NCBI RefSeq assembly: GCF_047948215.1
Contig: NC_134460.1
Location: 122,029,324-122,093,323, forward strand
Direction of reading: 5' to 3'
From: Lycorma delicatula
Lineage: Eukaryota > Arthropoda > Insecta > Hemiptera > Fulgoridae
Length of the DNA: 64,000 nucleotides
Below are positions 48,004-58,312 of the stretch, one piece after another. The notes under the pieces were generated by a model. It ran no database searches, was not told where the DNA came from, and saw only the letters and a program-made list of their open reading frames with translations. The translations under genes were made by a program, and so were the position numbers. Numbering within the stretch: position 1 is the first letter of the stretch; each line of letters opens with the position of its first letter.

Positions 48004-48029
48004 CCATAAAGTATATATCTACCTAAACT

Positions 48030-48712
48030 AGTATAAAAAAAATCTGATGTGGACACCAGATGACTTCCTTGTATGCCTATTAAATTACATTTACACATTA
48101 TTTTTAAATGAAAAGTACATAAAATTTTATTTCATTAATAACTTCTGATATTTTTTAATTTTTTTTATTGTTATTATTGAATAATTATTTATTGTAAAAG
48201 TTTTTTTACAATTAGAAGTTAATAATTGTTAATAGATCAATATATTTAAATTAAAAAAAAAGTTAAAAAAAAGAGATGAAGTCAAAATTTGAGCCTTCCC
48301 CTTATAAGATCTATATTTCATTAATTAACATTTTATTTGGCTCTAACTCTGGAATCAATGAAAATAAGTACCACTTATGATATATCGTTAAAAAACTCTG
48401 AACGAGGACTTATTACTGCACTTAAGAAAAGGTCCAAAATCCAAAGTTTTTGTATTTTGGGCTTTTTTGGACACTTTTGGTCCAATCAAGTGTAATCAAA
48501 AGGGGAGGTGCACAAGTAGATGTTACAGCAGTCCTAAATGCAAAATTTCAACGTCCTACGGCTAATTGTTTTTGAGTTATGCAAGATACATACGTACATA
48601 CAGACATCATGCTGAAACTAGTCAAATGGATTCAGGGATGGTCAAAATGGATATTTCTGTTGAAATCTTTTGTGATCATAATACTTTCTTTAATTCATAC
48701 AAGGTAGTAAAA
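48030..48712 (-). repeat. Repeat Y, copy 3 (reverse, longest)
   Basis: Runs from ACACCAGATGACTTCCTTGT through the AT-rich part to TGGTCAAAATGGATATTTCT and TACAAGGTAGTAAAA. It shares all landmarks of copy 1 in reverse. It sits 16 bases from the LINE's target duplication inside an intron. Confidence 0.75.
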
Positions 48713-49410
48713 GTTTATCAAATAAAACAGATCTGTAGTTTCATCAACTAATTCCATTTCACACTCAGTCTATTTTCTTTCTGACCACCTAGTGCTAGCA
48801 ATTGTGTGAACTGCTAATTCTGTATCCTGCCTTTTGAATTGAAAATCCCTTATTTAAAATGTGTGAAGAATAGCAAATATCTATTACATATATTTAGAGT
48901 ACATGAAATTTAGGCAATTCAAGTTTAACATAGCTGTAAAACTAGCATAAATCAAAGACGTACAATTCACTAGTTACAGAAAATTTTCTTTTTAAGGCAG
49001 TGTGATGAAAAAGTATCAGATTTTTTCAAAGAATCTGACACAAGACTGGTTGAATAAAAAACAATTACACTAATCAATATTAGTACACTAATCAATATCA
49101 CTACACAATCTAGCTGCATCATAAAACTATCAGTATTTAAGATCTTTTATAATTAGTATCAGTTCACCTTCTGATTTTTGTTAACTATGAAATAAGTTTT
49201 GATGACTATTACGTAAGCTGAATGGTCCTAAAGTTCACTGAACATCATATTGATCAGTTTTTCCTTCACTAGTGTTTTTTAAAGGATAATATATAAGTAT
49301 GCTAACTTTGCTTTAAAACTTGGAAGATTTAAGATATTGAGTATTCAGAACAACTAAAAAAATTAATGTTCAGATGTTTTTCAGAAGAAATTGATTTATT
49401 ATTTTCATAC
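48713..49410. other. Intron sequence, nothing assigned
   Basis: AT-rich, within the intron between exons 3 and 4 of the unidentified gene. A duplicated ACACTAATCAATAT-type segment occurs near 49066-49100. Confidence 0.45.
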
Positions 49411-49451
49411 CTTGCCATGAAATTTGGAAAGAGCATATTTAACTTCTTTAA
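49411..49451 (-). CDS. Unidentified gene, exon 3 (41 bases)
   Basis: Two bases plus 13 codons (KEVKYALSKFHGK), ending at a strong donor GGCAAG|GTATGA in phase 0, which fits the phase-0 start of exon 4. The acceptor proposed is CTCAATCAG|TT, in the phase that exon 2 requires (its last G plus TT gives a Val codon), with a branch-point-like TTGATAAC just upstream. The pyrimidine tract is weak. The alternative is an exon extended upstream with its own ATG (MTMLITQSVKEV...), so this junction is the least certain of the model. Confidence 0.5.
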
Positions 49452-50991
49452 CTGATTGAGTTATCAACATTGTCATTTTTGGTGTTGTGAGATTTTATTT
49501 ATTATGTAAATAATTTTTTTTTCATTTGCATCTCTTTTTCCTCAAACCTTTGCTACAACTAACATTAATCTACAAAAAATTTATGAGTTTAAATTACCTC
49601 ATTGTACATGGAATAAAAAAGTGTAGTACAGGATGGATGGCAGATGGTTTGTGCTATTGACATACTCGCTTTTTCAATATTATTTTGTAATAACTGTATA
49701 TAAACTGATAAAGGTAGTCCTGGAAAATATAATAATCATTATTAGATTAAATAAAATGATCAGTATTTTTATCTGTATTAATAAAATTGAAGTTTCTCTC
49801 TGTAAATTATTATTTTAGAGATAAATTTTAAAGGTTTTCTTTCATGATCATATAACAAAAATAATTTTTATCATTTTTAGAATTTTTATTTCTTTTTATA
49901 TTAGTTACTCCACAACTTAACAAAATTTAGTTTTAATAGAATTTAGAATCATTTGCTTGTTATATATGTATGATGACATTATCTTTCTATACAGTAAAAA
50001 TTGAGTGTGAACTACTCCTCACATTTACTAACAAAATTGAAAGAAATATAACCTTCACCAATGAAAATTAAAAAAAAAAACAGAACAACCATAAATTCCT
50101 TGATTCGATCATAAAAATTATCAAGCCACATATCCAAAATCTATTGAAAACCTTCCAAAACTGATGCTTATATACAACATTTTTAATTATTTCTACAACA
50201 TAAACTTCCAAACATTTGGAACTATGTAACCCAGGCTACACATCATTGATTTCATTATATGCAAAGACTATCAGAATGAGGTAAACACATTAAATAAATT
50301 GCTGAGTTCAATGGTCGTAACAGAACAATTTTTAATTGCTTTACAACTACAGAGAAAAATAACAGAATAAGAAAAATATCAAAAACTCATGATACTTACA
50401 TTGTCAACCAACTGCAAAATTGCCCAAAATTAAAAAAAAAAAAACATACTAACATTGCATATAAAATACTAAAAAACAAAAATATATAAACTATCAGACA
50501 ACCCATACAGTCAGCCAGACAATTTATCTGAAGATTAATAAATTTAATTGATCAAACTGTAATCAATTCTATATATAGGATCAAGGAGAGCACAGATTTT
50601 CACAACAAAATCACACTATTAAAATTGTTTCATTCCACTACTGAATCCATTTTCATAAATCACTCATTCAATCAAGTCACAAATGAATGGCTACAACAAT
50701 AACATGAAAAATTTATAAACGCTTAATTCAAAATATACAAATGCACAAAAACAACATACTGAATTTAAATCACCTACAGTCTTTGAATAGATCACAAACA
50801 GAAAGATCCTTTATATACCAAAAAAACATAACCCAAACACAAATTTCACATGCAATCCCAAGAAAACATTTAGCACCCTCAGCAGTAATTTTTGAAAAAG
50901 CTTCATTTTGAACAAACGCTAGCTCATTCTCTGGTAAAGTTTTATCATTTTCACCTTAAATTAAAGATAACTTTTCCTTTTTCCTGTTTAC
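49452..50991. other. Intron sequence; possible old Penelope-like debris
   Basis: 50020-50950 is markedly A- and C-rich and G-poor on the plus strand, like the two PLE relics. It gives fragments such as YRKPTKTDAY-like and RNRTIFNCF between stops. The resemblance is too weak to call a PLE. Confidence 0.3.
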
Positions 50992-51268
50992 CCTTTGGGA
51001 ATTACCATTCAGGTATTACTTCAGAGGATGAACGAGGATGATATGAATAAATATAAATGAACTGTAATCTTGTACAGCCTCAGTTCAACCATTCCTGAGA
51101 TGTGTGATTAATTGAAACCCAACCACCAAAGAACACCGGTATCCACGATCTAATATTCAAATCCATATAAAAGTAACTGCCTTTACTACAAATAAAAGTA
51201 ACTCTCGACATCCAAATCAGCTGATTTGGGAAGACGCATTCACCATTAGACCAACCCAGTGAGTTAAA
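50992..51268 (-). repeat. SINE family B (subtype 1), intronic
   Basis: On the minus strand: head ACTGGGTTGGTCTAATGGTG, AAATCAGCTGATTTGGATG, body CGTGGATACCGGTGTTCTTT, and tail TCATCCTCTGAAGTAATACC followed by GAATGGTAATTCCC. The B box is partly lost. Confidence 0.82.
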
Positions 51269-51328
51269 TTAAAGAGAACTGCAATCAAATTAAAATCTTT
51301 TTCATTTTTTGAATATGATATTCATATA

Positions 51329-52624
51329 CGAGGTGCTACGCAAAAGTTCGGGGAATTTTAATTTCGCGCGCGAACCACTGCTGGTACGACCTGCTTTCAC
51401 TAGATGTGGCTAACAGTAGTCTTTGTGAATCAGTGTTCCAACAGCTGTGAGGGTGAGAGGCTGCATTGTTGACTTTCGTGCGGTTGCGTAACGCTGTGTT
51501 TTACTGCTTCGGTGAAGTTCTAAATGGCAGATTTTAAAGAGCAAAGAACCTGCATCAAATTTTGTTTCATGCTTAAAAAAACGGGTGCAGAAACCCATCG
51601 CATGCTTGTAGAAGCATTTGGTGACAACGCTATGAGTAAACTTAAAACTTTTTGTGGTACAAACGATTCAAAGATGGACGAACGACAGTCTATGACGATG
51701 AGCGTTCAGGAAGACCATCAACAAACGCAACAGGAAAACATCGTGAAAGTGCGAGAGGCTATTGTTACAGATCGTAGACAAACAATCCATGACGTTTGTG
51801 CAATCGTACAAATGTCATATGGGTCTGTGCAACGCATCTTGTCGGACAATTTGAACATGAGACGCATTTCTGCAAAATTCGTACAGAGACTGTACCAGAA
51901 ACAAAATCGTGTAGCTATCTCTAGTGAATTGAATACTTCAGCAAGAGATGACCCTAATTTCATCTCCAACATCATAACCGGTGACGAGACATGGGTGTAC
52001 GACCCTGAAACTAAGCAGCAGTCATCGCAGTGGAAGTCGTCAAGTTCACCGCGGTCAAAAAAGACACGCCAAGTTCGCAGCAACGTGAAGTCCATGATGA
52101 TTGTTTTTTCGACATCAAAGGCATTATACATAAGGAATTTTTTCCTCTTGGTCAAACTGTCAATGGGATGTTCTACTGTGAAGTTTTGAAGCGGTTATGT
52201 GAAAGCATTAGGCGCAAACATTCAGATCAGGGAGTAACAACAGCTGGGTTCTGCACCATCACAACGCGCCCGCGCACACATCGATAGCCGTTCGGACTTT
52301 CTTGGCTTCTAAAAAGACGGTAGTGATTCCCCACCCACCCTATTCGCCTGACCTTGCCCGTGCGACTTTTTTCTCTTTCCGAAAATAAAATTTCAATTGA
52401 AAGGTCGTCGTTTTAACACAATTGAGGAGATTCAGGAAGAAACGCAGAACGTGCTTCAAACACTTACACCTGCAGACTTCCAGGGATGCACGGAATCATG
52501 GGAACTGGGATCACTGTATCAATGTCCAAGAGGATTACTTTGAAGGAGACAGTGGAAATTAGGTGTTATGGTAAGCTATTTTATTTTTATGGTAAAATTC
52601 CCCGAACTTTTGGGTAGCACCTCG
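51329..52624 (+). mobile_element. Full-length mariner, recently dead, intronic
   Basis: TA flanks (51327-51328, 52625-52626) and well-matched ends: CGAGGTGCTACGCAAAAGTT on the left and, inverted, CGAGGTGCTACCCAAAAGTT on the right. Size 1296 bases, normal for mariner. Transposase starts at ATG 51524 (MADFKEQRTCIKFCFMLKKT) and runs mostly in one frame to about 52090: second HTH with VREAIVTDRRQTIHDVCAIV, then NIITGDETWVYDPETKQQSS with the first catalytic Asp. Frameshifts follow. The second catalytic motif reads LHHHNAPAHT, where HHDNAPAHT is usual, so Asp has become His. The third lies in PPYSPDLA followed by a one-base loss. End and coding similarity make it the best-preserved mariner here. 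Confidence 0.92.
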
Positions 52625-52767
52625 TATATACCAAAATTCAAATTTATAATAATTATTACTCCTAAGTCTACGAATAGTAAACCTCAGATTCAGTTTAATA
52701 TTTAAAGAAGTAGTTAATCAGTAGAAATATTATTACAAAAAAAATTCTTCTATGCATATTTTATTAG

Positions 52768-53042
52768 TCCACCAAGCTGGTCTAGTGGTCAAGTGGTCAT
52801 CACAAATCAGCTGATTTTGAAGTCGAGAGTTCTAAGTTTCAAATCCTAGTAAAGGCAGTTACTTTTATAAGGATTCAAATACTAGATTGTGGGTGCTGGT
52901 GTTCTTAGGTGGTTGGGTTTCAATTAACTACATATATCAGGAATGGTCGACCTGAGACTGTACAACACTACACTTCATTTACATCCATACATATCATCCT
53001 CTGAAGTAATACCTTGTGGTGGTTCTGGAGGCTAAACAGAAA
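52768..53042 (+). repeat. SINE family B (subtype 1), most complete copy, intronic
   Basis: Head with AGCTGGTCTAGTGGTCAAGT (box A) and AAGTTTCAAATCCTAGT (box B), AAATCAGCTGATTTTGAAGT between them, body ending GGTGGTTGGGTTTCAATTAA, and tail CATCCTCTGAAGTAATACCT, TGTGGTGGTTCTGGAGGCTA, AACAGAAAAAA. About 275 bases. It serves as the reference for family B. Confidence 0.88.
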
Positions 53043-54203
53043 AAATTATACATATTAATTAAAGGCAAAAAACCACTGGGCGGCTATTACCAATTCCCAA
53101 AACCAAAACAAAGACCAGCAACAAAATCTCATTCTTCAGTGAATTATGGAAAAACATTCTAAAAAATTAAAGACAAGTTACAAAAACTTAAGACAAACCA
53201 AACCAATTTTTTCAAGTTTTGCTTACTTCCTAGTTAATAAAGTGTAAGTGTTAGCTGGATGCACAAAGAAAGATTTATCGGCCAGTTTGAATGATAATTC
53301 AATTGAAGTGATTAATTATAAATGTAAATCTTTCTCTTTGTGTTAATTGAGTGATTACAAATATGATTCATAATTTGTTGATCAATAATTTGGTACAATT
53401 GATCAGTCAGACTGTACACACACATGGAGTGACAAATCTTAAAGATTTTATAAAACAATAATTTCACCCACTGTTTTGTGATTCTCAAAAACATTATTTG
53501 TTGTTTTATTCTGAATTCACTTTAATTTTACATTTCTTCATTTATAGAAATATTAATAATTATACTTACATATAAGGATAACATTAATTTCTCTTATCTT
53601 TATATATTTTTCTTCCGGTACTTAAAATTGCAACTTATTTGTGGAATTAAAAATCCAGTAGTTTGTCAAGCAATTCCTACTGAAAAGCAAAAACAATGTT
53701 GTAATATAGACCGGAGATTTAATTTACCAGTGATTTAATGTTGCTGTTACACGCTCTTCAGATGGTATTGTTTTACATAAATGGATATCTTTTTTTTACA
53801 GCTTCTCTTTTACCAAAGTTGACAAATATTTAAATTGGTATTGGCTAAATATAAATGGTTTTTAAGATCATCAGGATAATCATTTGTAACTGTCACAGAT
53901 AAATTGTCATAAAAATCATTCTTAACAATACATTCATCTAAATTGATTGATTTAATAAATTGTCTTAAAATATTTATTATTTTGTTAATATGTAATAAAA
54001 AATTTATCTACTGGATTTTTCATTAACATTGCCCAAAAAATCTTTGAGTGTACATCCAGCTAATGGAGGCTGTAAGTAATGTTGTCTAGTTGTTATACAT
54101 ACAACAAAATTTCATTTTATTTTCCACATTTCAGTGAGTGAACACTTTTAAATGTTTAACATCAGTTGCTACTTCTGGTTTATAATGATATTTAAAAAAC
54201 TAC
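53043..54203. other. Intron sequence, nothing assigned
   Basis: AT-rich, between exons 2 and 3 of the unidentified gene. No repeat shared with other parts was noticed. Confidence 0.5.
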
Positions 54204-54474
54204 CTTCTACGCTGCTTATGTACTGAATTTTTTTCTGTGCTTGTCCCAATTTATCTGCACCAGACTGCCAGACAGATGTAACATAATCGATAAATTCATC
54301 AATAATTGCTTTCTCATTTGTTAAATCATAAATTTCATCACGCAGTACTTTGTCGTATAAATTTGCCAACATAAATTCAAATTCTTGTTTTGAAGCATAG
54401 AATTCATCTAATTTTTTATTACACTCTTCTTCTAGTAGACTTAGCTTTTCAACTTCTTGTTGTAATATCGCCGT
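54204..54474 (-). CDS. Unidentified gene, exon 2
   Basis: 271 bases, open on the minus strand after the acceptor CTTTTTTTAG|ACGGCG. It begins TAILQQEVEKLSLLEEECNK and continues KLDEFYASKQEFEFMLANLY, VLRDEIYDLTNEKAIIDEFI and SVWQSGADKLGQAQKKIQYI, ending SSVE plus one base at the donor AGAAG|GTAGT. The Leu/Glu/Lys-rich heptad-like pattern suggests a coiled coil over the first 40-50 residues. No catalytic motif. It joins exon 1 in phase 0 and exon 3 in phase 1. Family not recognised; structural or complex-forming protein is an inference. Confidence 0.7.
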
Positions 54475-54590
54475 CTAAAAAAAGATTAAATTTATTTAGC
54501 TCTAATTATCTCTTTAGTTATTAGCAAATCTTATTCTACTAAAATCATAATAAAAGATAAAATGAAAACTCATAACTACATGAATCATAC

Positions 54591-54605
54591 CTTTATACAA
54601 TTCAT
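54591..54605 (-). CDS. Unidentified gene, exon 1 (start codon)
   Basis: ATG at 54605 followed by four codons (MNCIK) and a strong donor ATAAAG|GTATGA in phase 0, as exon 2 needs. The frame is closed 11 codons upstream by TGA (54638-54636), so this is the first possible ATG of that frame. The exon is only 15 coding bases; the 5' untranslated part would extend to the right. The call depends on the splice-phase argument. Confidence 0.5.
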
Positions 54606-57012
54606 TTTGGAATGTGTCTGATCCCGCTCTATCTCTCATTGGCAGAAGAACTTGTTTTATGTGAATGGTGTTTGTACTGTATTCCACAATAATTGTTCTT
54701 TAAATGTATTCCATGTATTGTATTGTAAATGTATAATGTTCTTTAATTATTTTCATTAAAAGTTTATGGTTGAATGAATAATTCATGTAATCTTTATTAA
54801 CCCTTTCATAAATAAAATAACATTATCAGTGAAAATATAGATTTTATTTTGTTCATTTATGCTGTTTTAACTATTTTAATTAAATGCAACCAGGATAATT
54901 AATTTAAAAATATAAATATCAAAAAGAAATTTTCCCCCTTCATCCAGTAAATATTTATGTAAAAAGTTAGTATATATCCGAATCATTATTATTTCCTGCT
55001 ACAATTTTTGTTAAAATTAATTTGTTTTTCTCTATTGAGCATTAATTTAATCGATATAAGAGTAATTAGAACGTTACAGTTGTTTATTTATTTTTAATTG
55101 AAGAAGGCCTGTAGTGGAGTTGCAAAGGTCTGAATCTGTTTAACACCATTGAGTTTTTTCTATTTTTGTCTGAAGGAAGGATGTGTTTTAAAAAACAATA
55201 TCTTGAATAGGTATTTCAGTTTTTTAATGAAGGGATTCAGGGGGCCTTGGTATAAGGGTAAAAAAGGATCTTAAATCTCACCTATACATCAAAGTTCTTT
55301 ACTGATCTCAAGCAGCAGATCAAATGTCCAGCTTGAATATCTCAGTGCTTTATCACAATATTTCAATTTTTATTTATTCAAGGAACCTTTGAGGTTATGT
55401 GTTAAAGAGAGCAATGGTGTACAAAAAATTGATTTTTGCTGGCTCCTTGTGGGAGCCAGCAAAAACCAGATAATATCAGGGTTCATAAAAAACCTAATTA
55501 TGAAATTTAAAACAAATAAAACTACTCAAAAATAATTTATAAACAATTTTTTTTTAATCTAAAGTTATATTCTGGCACAAATTGTAGGTTTTAAGTTATA
55601 TTCATCTGTGTGAGATATAAAATTAACAAGAACAAATTTTGTCCTAAAATATCAAATATGAAAATCTTAGTTTTTAAGCAAGAAACTTAGGAAATCTAAA
55701 AAATAGGATCTCTTAGGTGTAATACCTTTTCACTAGTTTATGAATTGTTTTAAGTGGGTGAGTAGTATCTTCATTGTATCTAATAGTATCTTCATTGTAT
55801 TTTTTTTATTTACCCTTAATATAAAATGTTTTAAAAGTGAATTTTGTTGAGAGATTGCAACTGGCTAGAGAGTATAAGAAGACGAGGTGGCTTTAACCCC
55901 TTTGACTCCATGAACGTTTTTAGTTGTTCTTCAAGACAGAATGTATTGTGAAAAAATTATTGTTAAGGGATAGCCAAATTGTCTAGGGTATATAGAGATT
56001 AAGTAAGGAAGCTCAAACTTTATGCAAACATAGGTGTTTTTACTTGTCTCCAAAAACAGAATAGCTTTTATTAAAAAAAGTATGCTTTAAGTATTGCAAT
56101 ATTCAATTTTTATTTGATTGGAGTGGGACTAAGGTCCATGGGGAAAAATCTCTATCATGGGTTGAATCTGTTTGGATTTTTATTTGTTTCTGAAGGCAGA
56201 AAGCATTTGTAAATGGTTTCCGCTAATAATCATGGGTTGGAGGATTGTGGGATATCAAATCCTTACCAAACCTGATGATGTTCGCTTTTGTGGGCTTGAA
56301 AAATCTTATCAGAATTTAGTGGACCTAAGATAAATTATGATCATCAGCTAGCTATTTGATCTCATCTGTCATGTTATGTGGCACCCAAAGGGTAGAGAAT
56401 TTTCTAACTTGAAGCTGATCTCACAGAATAGCATGAACAGAAAGAAGTTCATGTACTTTAATGACCAAGGACACCTCTATTTGGTGGTAGGTCACATGCC
56501 TGTCTCAAGAATTTTTTTTACTGCAACATGTTTCCCTCACAGACAAAGGCAAACAATCTGACCTTGGGGCATCTCCGATGCCAAAATTCCCTCTTCAAAC
56601 TTTTGGGACTAAATATTATTGTACAATAAGCACATGTACAATAAGTCCTCTCCAAGACAAGTATAATTTGCTGTAAAAACTGGTCAATGCTTAACCCAAG
56701 TGCAAAATTACCCAATATTCAGTTATTGATCATGATGAATCTATCTCTTTTCACCAACACAGCTAAAAACCAGAGACATAGACATTGATTAAGGTGGCTA
56801 CAGAGCAGGTTAGAACTTGTTTAAAAACACGCGTGCACGTGCAGTCGCACATGCAGACACATACCTTTTATGATATGTTCCATCATATTGCAAAACTTTC
56901 TTAGTGCCCTTTGTATATATTATTTACAGTGTTATATTTAATATATATATATATTATATGTATTAAGGCATTTTTTTTTTATATATCTCTGGTTTATTTA
57001 ATCTTTTATTTT
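54606..57012. other. Region upstream of the unidentified gene; one strong small hairpin
   Basis: AT-rich, no recognisable coding sequence. At 55433-55446 / 55452-55465 TTTTTGCTGGCTCC pairs perfectly with its reverse complement across a TTGTG loop. The block 55850-56720 is slightly richer in G and C, with repeated TCCCTCAAAGGC-like and CTGAAGGCAGAAAG phrases, and may be an old element; no family is assigned. Confidence 0.4.
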
Positions 57013-57762
57013 TGTTGTCAGTCATTTGACTGGTTTGATGCAGCTCTCCAAGATTCCCTATCTACTGCTAGTTGTTTCATTTCAGTATACCTCGTATATC
57101 CTATATCCCTAACAATTTGTTTTATATATTCCAAATGTTACCTGCCTGCACAATCTTTCCCTTCTACCTGTACCTCCAATATTAAAGTGACTATTCCAGG
57201 ATGCCTTAATATGTGGCCTATAAGTCTGCCTCTTCTTTTAACTATAATTTTCAAATGCTTCTTTCTTCATCAATTTGCCACCTCTTCATTTGTCACTTTA
57301 TCTACCATCTGATTTTTAACATTTTCCTATAGCACCACATCTCAAAAGCTTCTAATCTTTTCTTCTAAGGTACTCCGATCATCTAAATTTCACTTCCTTA
57401 TAAAGCTACGCTCCAAACATACTTTCAAAAATGTTTTCCTGATGTTTAAATTAATTTTTGATGTATACAAATTATAGTTCTGAATGAAGGCTCGTTTTGC
57501 CTGTGCTATTCGACATTTTATATCCCTCCTGCTTCATCTATCTTTAGTAATTCTACTTCCCAAAAAACAAAATTCTTCTACCTGCGTAATCTTTTCTGCT
57601 CCTATTTTTATATTCAGTAGTTCATCTACATTATTTCTACTACATTTCATTACTTTCGTTTTGTTTTTGTTTATTTTCATGCGATAGTTCTTACGTAGGA
57701 CTTCATCTATGCCAATCATTGTTTCTTCTAAATCCTTTTTACTTTCGGCTAGAATTACTATG
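57013..57762 (-). mobile_element. LINE copy 2, 5'-truncated
   Basis: Same family as 45534-48003. On the minus strand it starts within the RT (VILAESKKDLEE), followed by LRKNYRMKINKNKTKVMKCS and EVEEF-like QVEEFCFLGSRITKD. It then runs to the 3' untranslated end AGAGCTGCATCAAACCAGTC then AAATGACTGACAACAA. The 5' truncation at 57762 is typical of LINE insertion. Frameshifted. Confidence 0.85.
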
Positions 57763-58197
57763 TTTCATGAGCCGAAACTCGCTAACAAACCGTTCTCTGA
57801 CTTGTTTATGTGAATGTGAATTTTTTTTTTTTTTTTTTGCACTCTATCCAACGAACAATATTTTTTGTAGCTTTCTGTATTTCGGTTTGTTTTGTGTCAG
57901 TTACACCGCATTTAGAATCTAACACTTCACTTTTGTTACACTTAAGCTGATACATTGATGAATTCAAGTGGCCCACAATCCAGAGTTGTCCAGAGGGGTG
58001 TTAAGTTACATTATCTTAGAGGCCAGTTGATAATTATTAAAATTTGTCAGTTAATGAGTTATTTATAAGTTATTTTACGCCAAACATAAAATAGTATGTT
58101 TTTCGATCCCAATTTTTTGACTACCTACATATTTCTAGATAATTACTTAAAATACAGTTCTGGAATATATTTTATTCAATTTCTCACACACACGTAC
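57763..58197. other. Unassigned
   Basis: Contains a T homopolymer of about 17 near 57821-57838. The start (GAGCCGAAACTCGCTAACAA) resembles 59716-59735 (GCCGACACTCGTTAACAAAA). No genes. Confidence 0.4.
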
Positions 58198-58312
58198 TTT
58201 GTGTGTGTGTTGTGTGTTGTGTGGTGTGTGGTGTGTGGTGTGTGGTGTATGGTATGTGTTGTGTGTTGTGTGGTGTGTGGTGTGTTGTTATGTGTTGTGT
58301 ATGTGTGTGCGA
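58198..58312. repeat. GT-rich minisatellite
   Basis: Built from TGTGTGG, TGTGTTG and TGTGT words in a higher-order pattern; the block TGTTGTGTGTTGTGTGGTGT recurs about 60 bases apart. It is open on the plus strand (Val/Cys/Trp-rich) only by repetition. Confidence 0.9.

Noticed and set aside
50020..50950. A third Penelope-like element
   Set aside because: Only base bias and two weak phrases (YRKPTKTDAY-like) support it; no RT core or GIY-YIG motif could be read. Kept only as a low-confidence remark.
51718..52155. A 145-codon minus-strand frame
   Set aside because: Antisense of the mariner transposase on the plus strand.
55850..56720. A gene or named transposon in the slightly GC-richer block
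   Set aside because: Frames at 56376-56561 and 56518-56715 overlap on opposite strands and match nothing I recognise.
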